Shown here: piece after piece, positions 1 to 11,513 of the stretch
Layout of the letters: the number at the start of each line of letters is the position of its first letter
How positions within the stretch are numbered: the stretch's first letter is position 1
Assembly: GCA_951217055.1 (NCBI GenBank)
Contig: OX578278.1
Coordinates: 33,555,105-33,619,104 of the forward strand
Source: Gerris lacustris
Lineage: Eukaryota; Arthropoda; Insecta; Hemiptera; Gerridae
DNA length: 64,000 nucleotides
Direction of reading: 5' to 3'
Notes under the pieces: generated by a model
The model's database searches: none
Seen by the model: only the letters and a program-made list of their open reading frames with translations
Told to the model about the DNA's origin: nothing
Made by a program: the position numbers and the translations under genes

Positions 1-1320
1 CATGTCACTCGAAAAAAAATATTTATTTTAAATTTTGAGTGGGGTATCAAATGAAAGGGATTGAAGAGTAGAATAGAAATATATATACTACTTAGGGGTA
101 GTGCTTAATTTTCAGCGCCATTTTGTCAAAAAACATCGAAATTTTGCGTGTCCCCCCCCCTAAAATCGTATTTCCGCTATTACTAAAAATATAGAAAAAT
201 ATGCAAAATGTTTGGTCTGCTGGGCCATAGAAAAAATAAGATTAGCAATTTGATCTGATTTACTGGAAATCCAAGATGGCGGATAATTCATGTCACTCGA
301 AAAAAAATATTTTTTTATAATTTTGAGTGGGGTATCAAATGAAAGGTATTGAAGAGTAGAATAGAAATATATATACCACTTAGGGGTAGTGCTTAATTTT
401 CAGCGCCATTTTGTCAAAAAACATCGAAATTTTGCGTGTCCCCCCCCCCTAAAATCGTATTTCCGCTATTACTAAAAATATAGAAAAATATGCAAAATGT
501 GTGGTCTGCTGGGCCATAGAAAAAAAAAGATTAGCAATTTGATCTGATTTACTGGAAATCCAAGATGGCGGATAATTCATGTCACTCGAAAAAAAATATT
601 TTTTTTAAATTTTGAGTGGGGTATCAAATGAAAGGTATTGAAGAGTAGAATAGAAATATATATACCACTTAGGGGTAGTGCTTAGTTTTCAGCGCCATTT
701 TGTCAAAAAACTTCGAAATTTTGCGTGCCCCCCCCCCCCCCCCACCCCTAAAATCGTATTTCCGCTATTACTAAAAATATAGAAAAATATGCAAAATGTG
801 TGGTCTGCTGGGCCATAGAAAAAATAAGATTAGCAATTTGATCTGATTTACTGGAAATCCAAGATGGCGGATAATTCATGTCACTCGAAAAAAAATATTT
901 TTTTTAAATTTTGAGTGGGGTATCAAATGAAAGGTATTGAAGAGTAGAAAAGAAATATATATTCCACTTAGGGATAATGCTTAATTTTCGGCGCCATTTT
1001 GTTAAAAAACGTCGAAATTTTGCGTATCCCCCCCCCCCCCTAAAATCGTATTTCCGCTATTACTAAAAATATAGAAAAATATGCAAAATGTGCGGTCTGC
1101 TGGGTTATAGAAAAAATAAGATTAGCAATTTGTTCTGATTTACTGGAAATCCAAGATGGCGGATAATTCATGTTATCCGATTTTTTTTTTTTTATTAAAT
1201 TTGAGTGGGGAATCAAATGAAAGGTATTGAAGAGTAGATTTCAAAAATGTATAACACTTGATGTTAACATTTAATTTTGCGCGCCATTTTGTAAAAAAAA
1301 AAAATCAAAACTTATCTCCC
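1..1320. repeat. Tandem satellite, ~290-bp monomer, 4 full copies plus a decayed fifth
   Basis: Monomers begin at 1, 289, 578 and 877, and a degraded fifth begins at 1169 and fades out by about 1320. Periods are 288, 289, 299 and 292. Each monomer opens with catgtcactcg, has a variable poly-C run in the middle (9, 10, 16+4 and 13 C) and ends with ccaagatggcggataatt. Length differences come mainly from the poly-C run. The array is cut by the left window edge, so its true size is unknown. There is no coding potential. Confidence 0.95.
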
Positions 1321-2572
1321 CTCCCCCTTACTAATTTTGTGTTCACAATACCAACGAAACCCTTTTTACGTGAGATTCACGCCTTACCAATTTATTTTAC
1401 TTTGCCCCTGTTTCCACCTTGAGAGATCGAATTTCATAAATCCTCACATTTATTTTTTGATTTGAAGAAATTAAATTTATTTATTTTATATCTTCATTTT
1501 CTTTTATCATTGAAAGATTATGTGATTCATAAATATAGTTTTTTATATTAAATGTTGTGTATCCATAACTAAAATTTATAAACCTCATTTAAACCATAAC
1601 TGATATCATACTATTGAAGTCTTTCAAGTAATTAATTTATATTACCCTGCCTATATTGATTGCAAATTCGTTTAAATTATCAAAAGTTAGAACAACTTTA
1701 TAGAAACTTTGCTCGTATATAACTCCTATCCTAATATAATTTATGCACAACTATTTACCCTTTTTAACTTTTAAATTACATAATAATATTTATTATTTAT
1801 CATAAAGAATGTATCGCTTACATAAATATATATTTAACCAAAGGTTTACTCTTTATTGTGAAAATAGAATTGAATAGCTTGAATGACAAATGTAAATAAA
1901 TGTCTTTGATACGATTCATTATACATTTAAATTATACTTCGACACAAGGAATGATGAAATGCTTTAATTTACAATTTGATGTTTTGATGGATCGTTTCAA
2001 TTGAAACGTGGCATCACTTTGATATTCTGCGTCATTCTATTTTTTCTTTTTATTGTCTACATTAGTAGTAATGGCGTAATCACATGTAATTGCATGTAGA
2101 ACCTGTTCTATAATGCGCAGAGTATTTAGTTAATGAGGATGCGAATAAACTCATGTGTTGCAATGATATCATCAACAGAAGTTGATTCATTCGTGTTATT
2201 GCTTCATCTTTTATTTTTAGTTGATTATCTACGATACAAGAAATATCAAACATCTATGAAATTTGCACTCAAATAAAACTAATGTATCGCATTAAATGCA
2301 ATCTCTTAAAAACTTGTGTTGAAATTTTGAATTAAAACTGTTTTTATAAAGTAAATGCGAATTTACTGCACTTACATTTTTTACATACTTATAAATGATA
2401 ATCCTTTAATCCTTTCCATATTACTGTAGGATTTACAAAGTCGTTTTATGAAAAGAAATTTTCCTTTATTTGTGTGTAAAACATAAAATGGGAATGTAAC
2501 TCATTAATCAAAACAAAAAACTATTTGTTATCTGGATTCATGAGTTAGAACTTCTTTCTTATTAAATGTTTT
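1321..2572. other. AT-rich DNA, nothing recognised
   Basis: About 1.25 kb of AT-rich sequence with stop codons in all frames and no repeat that I could match elsewhere in the window. Confidence 0.6.
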
Positions 2573-3096
2573 GCTTCCGAGCTTACAGAGGTAACGGAAG
2601 CTATGTGATTGTTCTAAAGAACAAAGAACAGAAATATTTTATGTGTCCGATATCTAAAATTCCAAGGCTGAAATCAGTCATATCGGGGAACATTTTTGGT
2701 TCCCTGTCTTTTTGTCGGACTGTCGGTAATTTTTTAATCTGGGGCTATCTGCACGGTTACTGTCAATAAACTATAAAAGTTTCATACAAATCAGCTAAGT
2801 ACTTTGGAAGCTACAGGTGTAAATTAATGTATGTATGTGGAAGAGAAATAAATGAGAGCAGAAGGTTGAAACTTATATGGGACCAACAATGGGCTAATTA
2901 AGGCCTACCATCCAAATGTCATTAAAATCAGATGCGTAGTTTACGCGAGCCATAAGCTCGTTCCAAAACTTTTTCCCTGATGTTTGAAACGGATTTCTGT
3001 CTTGGATTTATTAAAACGGAGACATATAAATTCTTCGTTCTTACGAGCGATCACAATAATCACAAAGCTTCTGTTACTTTCGGCAAGCTCGGAAGC
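2573..3096. repeat. Family A dispersed repeat, head-to-head composite
   Basis: Family A is a repeat of about 500-580 bp. One end is a hairpin beginning gcttccg and ending cggaagc. It also contains a stretch based on cagacagacagac. Here the hairpin occurs at both ends: 2573 onward in one orientation and 3068-3096 in the other. The orientation flips near 2733, inside the element, so the copy is an inverted composite. A short reading frame at 2566-2769 is part of the repeat and not a gene. Confidence 0.8.
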
Positions 3097-4261
3097 AAAA
3101 TAAATCTCAACCAAGTAAAACGATAATTATATTAAATGTTGAACAACCACCAAGGAGGAATAAAATATATAGAAATAACTCGAGATTATCACATAATATA
3201 TCATTTAATTTAAGGAAACAACACAAACAAATGTGATCGCTCTGGTTAATTTAGGTGGAATTGCAAAAAGTCGGCAAAAAAGAATATTCATAGAATTGTA
3301 AAAAGATACAAAACATGTACTCAGGCAAGTAACAAAAGAAAAACAATATAACTTTCTGATGCAAATTAATAAAGTGGCAGACTATTTTTTAATGTTGTTT
3401 GCTTTTTGATTGCTCATTACACCTGTACACGGATTTACAGAAAATAAATTGTTTTTTAAAAATGATTTTGTTTGTCAAATATGCTGTTGAGTTTGCAATT
3501 ACTGTCCAAATGCAAGTGAATTGTTAAAGATGACAAACTACTCGTAATTGCCCATTAGTTTGACACAAATTGTAAACTAAGTTCTGATACATTGGAACGC
3601 TTTATGGAGAAATCAAACTTTTCGATATATTAAAATGAAGTAATTTTTAAAATTTAAAAATTAATAGAATACTATTAAAAATTAATAAATATATTTATTT
3701 GAAAAATAAAATGATTAAATAATAAATATAAATAAATAATTTTATTCATTACCTTTGTGAGTGCATATGTAAATAGAATGGAGCAACTTTTTGTTCTGTT
3801 TTATATAATATTCATGAATATGGAAACTCAGTATTGTTCTGAATAAACGAAACAAAATTATGAAAACCAGGAGAGAGAAACTGGAGCACACGTACAAAAA
3901 GAATAGATCATAACTTATTTTACAAAAACAAAAATTGTTATATTTCATTCACTTTATTCCCTAAAAGCAATATTCAATACTCAAATTGTCCCTATACTTC
4001 TAATATTATAATTTTTTTTATAACGAGTATTTGTAGAGAAAAAAACAAAAAAAAACTATATTTTCACGTTTTGTGGAAAGGCTAGGATGATAAATATTGG
4101 TCCCTCGGGTCCAATTTTCTAATATTGTTTACAGACAAAAGACTGATGGCTTGGTTTCGATTCAAAGCGGTTTTTATTTATGAACAACTCTTGTTATATT
4201 TTAAATTTGTTGAGCTCAATATTTATTTATACCAAATCACTACTATAACTTAATTTACAAA
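3097..4261. other. AT-rich DNA, nothing recognised
   Basis: Very AT-rich. A 68-codon reading frame on the minus strand at 3742-3948 has low-complexity composition and no family features, so I do not call it. Confidence 0.6.
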
Positions 4262-4572
4262 TACCTTTTTTACTTTCTCATATATGTAGTATATATAGAG
4301 AGAAAGTACTGTGATGGCGCGAAAATTTTATTTTGAAAGTTGATCTATGTATACAAAAAAGTTTTGAAAAAATGTCTGACTGATATGTGTAGTCTGTGCA
4401 AACGCGTGAAGCCTGAACTACTGGCTTAAATTTGGCATAAATATTCAGAAAAATTATAAAAGGTATATTTAAAAATGAGTTTAGCTCTAAATTTGAGGTG
4501 CTAACCATGCGAGATATTGATAAAAATGAATCGGATTTTGCAGCAAATCGAAAACTTAGTGTGAACATATCT
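4262..4572 (-). repeat. Family B dispersed repeat, partial
   Basis: Family B is defined by the copy at 9365-9990: a block containing cagacgacagac, the phrase gtcaaaatcgg, and a terminal hairpin tactttctc...gagaaagta. This copy reads on the minus strand, with the terminal hairpin at 4272-4306 and the equivalent of the tctgcaca/cgtctg block near 4390. It is diverged from 9365-9990. Confidence 0.75.
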
Positions 4573-4865
4573 CACAATTTAATCTCTTGAAATTAATATT
4601 ATTGGAATTAAATTCAGTCATACTACCCTTATATGAGAACTATAACCTTACTATACTTATTAAAACAATACTTATACTTATAACATACTATACTTACGGA
4701 ACAAAACTTTTCCAGTATGTCGTTCCGATTTTTTAAAATTATTTTTATTTAAAGTTTTTTTTTCCTTGTTTCTGCAAGTACTTAGAGAGCTTGAAATTAC
4801 TTGAATTTTATTTGATGAACTTTTTTCGATTCATAACTTGAACTTTCTCTTATACTTAGTAAATA
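4573..4865. other. AT-rich spacer
   Basis: Nothing recognised between the family B copy and the foldback element. Confidence 0.5.
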
Positions 4866-5935
4866 CAGGGTGACTGGCGTCATATGTGAAAAAATGAAGT
4901 AGGTAGTTCTACGTCTTATAGGCCACAAAAAACGCTTTATAAACCATGGGTAAAATCTTAACCGTTTACACGCAAGGTCAAATTTTATGATTTTTTTTAA
5001 GATCGCACACCTTTTCTTATAAATTCCTTTTCTTATTGCTCCAAAAGTATAAAAGCTAGAACCAAATGTTTGGTATCGTTGTAAAGCTGGCAAATTTTCC
5101 AATAAAAGAAATGTCATTTTAATTTTCATGCCCTCAAATTACATGTCAAACAATGTATACAAATTTTATATTTATGAAAAAAAATTAAAAAATCAATTGC
5201 TTTGGGGTTCTATAACTTGGTAAAGAACCGAGCTTAAACTTTCCGGACTTCAGAAAAAACTTCCTTAATTAGTAACGTTTCGATCTTTATTAATATTATT
5301 ACCCATTCATTGGGCGGAATTTTTATTAAACTTTGCTGAAAGTAAAAAGGAAACGTGTTTATTGTTAAAATTCTTGACTTACAGGTGAGTAAATAATTAA
5401 AAGCAAGTAAGGTTGGTTTAGTATACTCATATTTGTGTCAACTACAGCAACAATAAACATGATTCTTTTTCACTTTTAACGAAGTTTACTAAAAATTCCG
5501 CCTTATGAATGAGTAATAATATTAATATTGATCGAAACGTTAGTCAATAAGAAAGTTTTTCCAGAAGTCCGAAAAGTTTGAGCTTGGTTCTTTACCAAGA
5601 TATGGGACCTCAAAAAATGTTTTAATTTTTTTCTAAAAAATAAAATTTGTATCAAATATTTGTCATAAAATTTGAAGGAATGAAAATTAAAATTACATTT
5701 GTCTTATAGAAAATTTTGTCACCTTCACAACGATGCCAAACATTTTATTCTAGCTTTTATACTTTTGGTGCAATAAGCAGTTTTATGAGCAAAGGTATGT
5801 AATCTTAAATAAACCATGAAATTTATTGTGGGAGAACGGTTAAGATTTGACCCATGGCTTATATTGTGTTTTTTGTAGCCCTTGAGGTGTAGAACAACCT
5901 ACTTCATTTTTTCACATATAACGCCAGTCACCCTG
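4866..5935. mobile_element. Foldback DNA transposon, TIR CAGGGTGACTGGC, TA target site
   Basis: The element starts cagggtgactggcgt and ends with the reverse complement acgccagtcaccctg. It is flanked on both sides by TA (4864-4865 and 5936-5937), as expected for Tc1/mariner-type insertion. The two arms are about 500 bp each and meet around 5366-5445. They match over nearly their whole length but differ at many positions, so this is an old copy. No transposase is encoded, so it is non-autonomous. A 110-codon minus frame at 4797-5129 lies inside the left arm and is not a gene. Confidence 0.85.
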
Positions 5936-6043
5936 TATATATATATATATAACTTTATTGTTCTAAAATTGGTGGTTTAAGGACCTGTGGATATAGATTA
6001 TGTTTTTGTTTTTTTATATATAATTTTTACCTTAAGTTTGACA

Positions 6044-6110
6044 TAATATAGACTGTTAATTAGTGTGGCACATAGCTTCCTCGCATCCTATCATGTACTT
6101 TATTGTGATA
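6044..6110 (+). repeat. Family A fragment (left end)
   Basis: It carries the family A left-end phrase gtggcacatagcttcctcgc, shared with 23893 and 57343. Only this end is present. Confidence 0.7.
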
Positions 6111-7424
6111 TTGACATTAACGTTGTATTACTTTATTTTTATACAATTTTTTTTTTTAAGTTTTTGGTAGTTTTCATACTACGGAAAGTTTAAATTATTT
6201 TTTTTTTTCAAAAAAAATAAATAACCGAAACAGATTAGAATTTCAACTGCCCTTTTAAAAAAGTCAGTCTTGTTTTCCCATATCTGAAAGGTCGATTTAA
6301 GGTTAAAAAAAGCCCTTTTTAATTTAAATTAATGTACATTGTAAACATATGTACAAAACAACATTTTTTTCTGAGTCTGTGTTTTTTTAACGCATCGTTA
6401 GACCTAACGAACTGTTACATTCTCCTGTTTACATTTTTTTTTGTGCTTGTTTATTACAAAAAGACGTACCAAAAGGGGTTTTTAATTGCCCTGAGCAGAG
6501 TGTTGTTCTTAATGTCGCTTCGACCCTTTTTTCAGTCGTAAAAAAGTAAAAAATCTAGAAACTCATACAGTTGTAATCCTATAAATTTGATTTCTGAAAA
6601 TAATTTTGAAGGGGGTCGGAAAATTAAGAAACAATCGAAATTTATAGAAATTCAAATTCAAATCAGTAAATTATTATCAAAAAGGAAATTAAAAAAAAAA
6701 TTCAATGCACTATACTTACAATTTGTATACAAAAGTTAAAATTATTGTTGGAAAACAAAAATGTTAGGGTAAAAGGTGTATGTATTGGTAAATATTATTC
6801 AGTATGCTTGTGTCTTTCGTACTACCAGGTCAAAATACAAGGGGGGGGGGGATCTATAATTTTTTTTTTTATATAAGTTGAGAAAAGGTTTTGAAATTGT
6901 GCTATGGAAGGAAAGCAGTGAAAAGTTTAGATGGAAACAAAGCTTAGTGGTTTACAGATGACTATGTAGGTGTTGCTTTGATCAATATGCTTACATAAAA
7001 AGAACCGGGCTTGTATCACATTTCACGTACTGCTGGGGTTTACTTTGTTCTAAAACCATTTAAACTGTTTGAAGTCCCTTCCTCCCACCGGATTATTCTT
7101 AACTTGAACAAACAAGAGCTGTCAACTACCTTTTCCTGGATTTAACTAGTATTTTAATTTAGTAAACCTGTTATCAAAAATAATCGAAGAGTACATCTTT
7201 GAATACAGGTTTCAGTACAACCAGCATTATTATTTATCTGGTGATAAGACTTTACGGAAATTAACACCACAATTTAGTGTTTGATTTTTGGTGAAGTATT
7301 TTGAAGAATTGTACAGTATATTTGTAAATTTGTGCGGAAAAAATTCAAGGCTGGTTTTTTTTTTGCGTGACTCGCTTAGGACACATGAGAAAAGCTTAAC
7401 TTCAACTTTTCGGGAACATCCGGA

Positions 7425-7620
7425 CGGCGGAAGTACAGGGTACGGGGTACAAAAGTCAAAATAGTATATACCCTTCATGATGTATGTCGTTGGAAAGCTC
7501 TTAAAAAGAACAGTAATTGTTGTTATGAACACTTTTGTCATATTTTTATTTAAGAGGGGGTAAAATGTACCCCGGTACCATTTGTACCCAAATGATTTCA
7601 TAATCGTTTTAATTCTTTTG
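7425..7620 (+). repeat. Degenerate dispersed repeat D, copy 1
   Basis: It contains a gtacagggtacggggtac block, a tatgtcgttggaaagctc block and a taccccggtacc block. Matching blocks appear in reverse orientation at 36095-36240 (gagcttttcaacgatata, ttaccccct, gaggtacc). The two copies are strongly diverged. Confidence 0.4.
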
Positions 7621-8026
7621 TTGTGTGTGTGTATCAGTGTTATATTTAATGCACGAAGTGGTTCTTTAGTAATGAAATTAAATTGAGATTTTAGTACCAA
7701 TATAATATGAATAATGTAGTTAGGAAGATAATATACATTGATAATGTTAGGGATTTATGCAATAATAGAAACTCATAAATTCATTTACTACTTGAGTATT
7801 GAATTTATGACTATCAACCGCAATAGTAGGCAAAACCATTGAGTAAGGGATTATTTGATAGGATAATATTGGGATTACGTGACCACAGTTATTCCTTATT
7901 ATTCGTACGTAACCTCGAGTATGGAGAAAATCGATGAAATTAGATACATTCCATACTGGATGGAATTATAGTTCATATTAAAATATATTGGGTACAAACC
8001 ATTTTGAGTCACTGAAGTTTACATTC

Positions 8027-8290
8027 CTAATGTTTTTTCTTTCTTATAAACTCAGTATTTATTGACGAGGAAATAATTGTAATGGTGATGGATTTACTTG
8101 TTTTGAGCTCCCCTGATTCCAAAAAAATGTATTTTACAAAAAGTTTGTCTGTTGTCTGTAGTCTCTGCAGACGCGTGGAGCCAAAACTACCGGTGCGATG
8201 ACTGGTTTCGATAAAACTTGGCATATGCTGTTTTGAAAAATCATACCCCGAGGAGAAATCGTGAAATACATTTACCCCCAAAACTTGAGA
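8027..8290 (-). repeat. Family B dispersed repeat, partial
   Basis: Reverse-orientation copy of the 3' half of family B, including the gtctgcagac region and the cataccccgagg block matching cctcggggtatg at 9772. Confidence 0.8.
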
Positions 8291-8830
8291 CTATTTTGAT
8301 TAAAAATGTTGTAATGTATTTAACTAAATAAATCTGATTTTGCAGAAAATCGAAAACAAAATGTAAACAATTACTTGTTGAACATTTTTAACTTGGTTTA
8401 TTTCAAAGTTGTGTTACTTTATAACTTGATTAAATTAGATATTATTGGGTTTAAATTTATTCTCACTATGTATGTTAAAAAGTTTTATTTAAGTAAGTCA
8501 TATCGGTTTTTTTTTTTCATCTGAGCTAATTTCAAATTGTTAATAATATTCATGATTGGGATTGACGAGCTTAAGCATCCTTAACAGAAGCATTGTAATT
8601 TCGAAGTTAAAGTTTAAGTTAAAGCAAGTTCAGTAAAAGTTTAAGTTTTCTTGTTCTTTCGAAGTTTATCCAGGAAACTCTAGGTAATTTACATTCCATT
8701 CAGTTCATTGTTTTTCTTTTTTTACTTACCGATTGTTACTTTAATTACTGTTCAAATTGTTCAAAAAGTTTTTTTATTATCTAATGTTACCTTACTTTAT
8801 ACTTTAAGTTTAAGTCTGTTACTATGTTAG
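8291..8830. other. AT-rich DNA, nothing recognised
   Basis: No gene or matched repeat seen. The short phrase aagtttaagttaaag is reiterated near 8600-8650. Confidence 0.5.
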
Positions 8831-8838
8831 CAGATTAT

Positions 8839-8874
8839 CTGAAGAAGGCTGTTTTAGAACAGCCGAAACCGGTC
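8839..8874 (+). ncRNA. Hammerhead-like motif (PLE type), weak outer stem
   Basis: In order: CUGAAGA (8839-8845), one extra A (8846), a 7-bp stem GGCUGUU/AACAGCC with loop UUAG (8847-8864), GAAA (8865-8868), self-complementary CCGG (8869-8872), then UC. This matches a type I hammerhead core (CUGANGA, stem II, GAAA, short stem III, UH) except for the extra base before stem II. The outer stem I pairs poorly here (one clear pair), so this copy is probably inactive. Confidence 0.35.
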
Positions 8875-8944
8875 AATTGTTTATTTCAATTTTTTGAGTG
8901 AAGACGTTGTTTGGTTATTGAACCTCACCTCTTTCTTGATGAGA

Positions 8945-9350
8945 AGGATTGTGTGATCGTTCTGAAAAACAATATTTTTTTTGTCTCCGATTTCAACAAT
9001 TCCAACACAGAAATCTGTTTCAGACATCAGGGAACATTTTCTGTCTCTTGTCTCTCTGTCGTTTAATATTTTTGTGAATCATCGCTTCTTAAAAACTACA
9101 TGCCCAATTTCAATAAAATTTGGACGGTAGTTAGGTATTTATTAGCCTATTGTTGATCCTATATAATTTTCAACTTTCTTCTACGTGCACACTAATATAC
9201 ATTTATTTACACCTGTATATCAGATACCATAGAAGGATGTGATTTTTAAGGAATATAGATCGTTTGCCGAATGTAGCCACAGATGGATCCATATTAATTT
9301 TAACCTTCTGCAGATTTTAAATATTGCTAAATTGATACTTATATTCTTGT
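8945..9350 (-). repeat. Family A dispersed repeat
   Basis: Reverse copy: the gtgatcgttctga block is at the left, followed by the cagacatcagggaaca block and the degenerate gaatcatcgcttcttaaaaa region. The terminal hairpin is decayed. Confidence 0.75.
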
Positions 9351-9364
9351 AAAACACAAAACAA

Positions 9365-9990
9365 TGTTGACAGATTTAAAAAATCGGTCCGAGACAACTC
9401 AGACAAACTTTCTCATATACAAGTTTATAATTACTTAACCCAGTATTTTCCATTTATTAGTTTTCAAATGTACATTTAAATATTATTGAACATTTCATCA
9501 AAATTTATCATAAAAATAACTTCTCCTGGGCGGGGAATCTAACCCGGGCTCTCTCCGTCCGCGTTTTAAGCTAATTTCTCAGGAACTAGATTTTTCCCGG
9601 AAAAACGGCTTATATCGTTGGATTTGTATTCAAATGGACTACATTTTAGAATTTTTTAATCAAAATCGTCGGAACCGTTTTCGAGAAATAATTTTTTTTC
9701 ATGTTTTTTCAGAGTTTTTGGGGAGTAGCGCCCCTAAATTTAGAGATGAAATTCATTTCTCGATTTCGCCTCGGGGTATGATTTTTCTGAACATGTATGC
9801 CAAATTTCGTCAAAATCGGCCCAGTAGTTTAGGCTCCAGGCGTCTGCACAGACGACAGACGACAGACAGACATTTTTTAAAAACCACTTTTTTGGACTCA
9901 GGGGACCTCAAAACGTGTAAATCCATCAAAATCTCAAAATCGAATTTTTGCGCCATCACAATACTTTCTCTTTATATGAGAAAGTAAAAA
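9365..9990 (+). repeat. Family B dispersed repeat, longest copy
   Basis: This is the reference copy for family B. It starts at cggtccgagacaactcagac. It has a tRNA B-box-like phrase in reverse (ggggaatctaacccggg near 9532), an internal cagacgacagacgacagacagac tract, and ends with the hairpin tactttctc/gagaaagta at 9963-9987 followed by A-rich sequence. A 117-codon plus frame at 9634-9987 simply reads through the repeat. Confidence 0.85.
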
Positions 9991-10489
9991 GGGGAAACAT
10001 TAAAACAATTACACAAATTCTAAAACATCATTGAAGTATAGGGTGATAGGGCGTGGAGAAGCATATTATACGGACATACGCATATATTACTGTTCTGAAG
10101 ATACCACTAGCAGATTGGCAATTCTAAAGCTATACTGTGAATTTGAGTGCGTTTGTCCCTAATTAAGGCCAATGGGCCTATTATACTACGGCCAATTTGA
10201 CTAAGGAATCCCATTTAGAGTTTGAGCCGTTCTGCCTTAATTACCCTATGTTAAATTAGCTCTGCGGTATAATTTCAATGAGCTTCTAAATATTTTATAA
10301 GCTATTTCGCCTCAGTTTATCCATTAACTTTGGAACTAAAAGGAGCTGTAGTGATAATTATATATTTATCTCTATTTACAATCTACTTAAACTTATTATA
10401 GTGTTTGGATCAGTTATAGAGGAATAGTGTAAGCTCGAAGCTTAAGGCCTGGAACTTAGTTTAAATACCATAACCTAAGGTATGTATAG
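9991..10489. other. Unassigned AT-rich DNA
   Basis: No gene or repeat recognised. Confidence 0.5.
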
Positions 10490-11340
10490 CCCAGCTTTTC
10501 CCAAACTTTTTTGACCGTGGCCCGGTACAAGATTTTAAAATTTTTCGCGACCCACCTTGAAAAAAAAATATAAGTATTTAAAAATAAAATTAATAAAAAT
10601 CAAGTTATTTGTTCTTTATTCATACTCAAAAATGGCAAAATAATTATATAAGAAAAATATAAGTACCTAATTAAAAAATTAACAATTATATTCATTTAAA
10701 ACTTTAGTACATGAAGTAACCTTTGCTTTCCACATATTTTGTCCTTAGTGCGAAGGAAAATGTTGTTTGTCATCACATAACAATTTAAAATTAGGAGGTA
10801 ATGATGTTAATTTTATTCTCAAATTAGGTTCGACATCCAATATGTTTTGATACTTATTTTTTAAGTATACCAAGGTTGAGGACACAGCTTCACACGTATA
10901 AGTAGTGACAAAGGCATTAAAAATGGTATCGCTTTTTCGCATAGGATTGGATACGCCTTTTGACAGCGCAACCAAAAATGAATTAATTAAAAATAAAATT
11001 AATTAAAAAAAAAAAAAATAAAAAAAAAATTACAGGTACAGTCTCAAACACTTTTTTCAGATCGGTTGTGCATGAAATTTCAATTACATTATCAACTTCT
11101 TGTTCACTAAGATTTAACATTTCTTCCTTTTCAATTTTGACAGTAAAAGGATCTTTAATCCACATGTTATTTGAAGGAATATCCGGAAAGCTGTCTTTAA
11201 AACTATTTATTAGCTCCAAAAAATGTTCTTGAATTGAAACTGATAGTGTTTCTAGATTTAAATCTCCTTCATCATAATTTACATGGGTTTCAATAAATGT
11301 ATACGTAATGTTTCAAAAGATTTAAAATTTCTTCATTAAA
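10490..11340 (-). mobile_element. hAT-type transposon remnant
   Basis: The left boundary near 10491 reads cagcttttcccaaactttt, the typical look of hAT terminal repeats of the ZBED/SCAN-like group. Inside, on the minus strand, is the C-terminal part of the transposase. The 5' part of the transposase and the other terminus are missing, so the element is truncated and dead. Confidence 0.7.
10745..11310 (-). pseudogene. hAT transposase C-terminal fragment (ZBED5/FAM200-like), broken
   Basis: Two consecutive minus-strand frames (10983-11219, open upstream to about 11305, and 10745-10975) together resemble the C-terminal hAT dimerisation region of ZBED/FAM200-type transposases. Recognisable pieces are a FPDIPSNNMWIKDPF segment and then FVTTYTCEAVSSTL, which corresponds to the family's FATTYLCE-GFS motif. 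YLKNKYQNILDVEPNLRIKL corresponds to the K-KYRN-LD--PD-R--L motif. The first frame runs into an A/T-rich stretch at about 10976-11035 that replaces the expected junction and breaks the protein. The N-terminal zinc finger and catalytic core are absent. Confidence 0.7.
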
Positions 11341-11513
11341 TTAATGAAGAAACTCCTTTTTTTTCTAAGATAGGTTTAAATAAAAATATTTATTGATAAT
11401 AATTTCATTTTAATTTTTATAATATAACACCGAATATTTAACTGAAAAATTTTTTTTCATGTTTTTTCAATTGGAGGGGGGACAATTTTTTCCTCAAAAA
11501 TATACAACTATAC
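11341..11513. other. AT-rich spacer
   Basis: Nothing recognised between the hAT remnant and the poly(T) of the LINE tail. Confidence 0.4.

Larger units (their letters stand above)
5936..8026. other. Mostly unassigned AT-rich DNA
   Basis: It holds a family A fragment (6044-6110), a 40-bp stretch at 6158-6197 repeated in inverted orientation at 17478-17518, a G-run at 6840-6850, and a degenerate dispersed repeat at 7425-7620. The 69-codon plus frame at 6332 and the 156-codon minus frame at 7230-7700 show no recognisable protein features. The latter overlaps the dispersed repeat. Confidence 0.5.

Noticed and set aside
7230..7700. 156-codon minus-strand gene
   Set aside because: Unrecognised, basic/aromatic AT-driven composition and overlap with a degenerate dispersed repeat.
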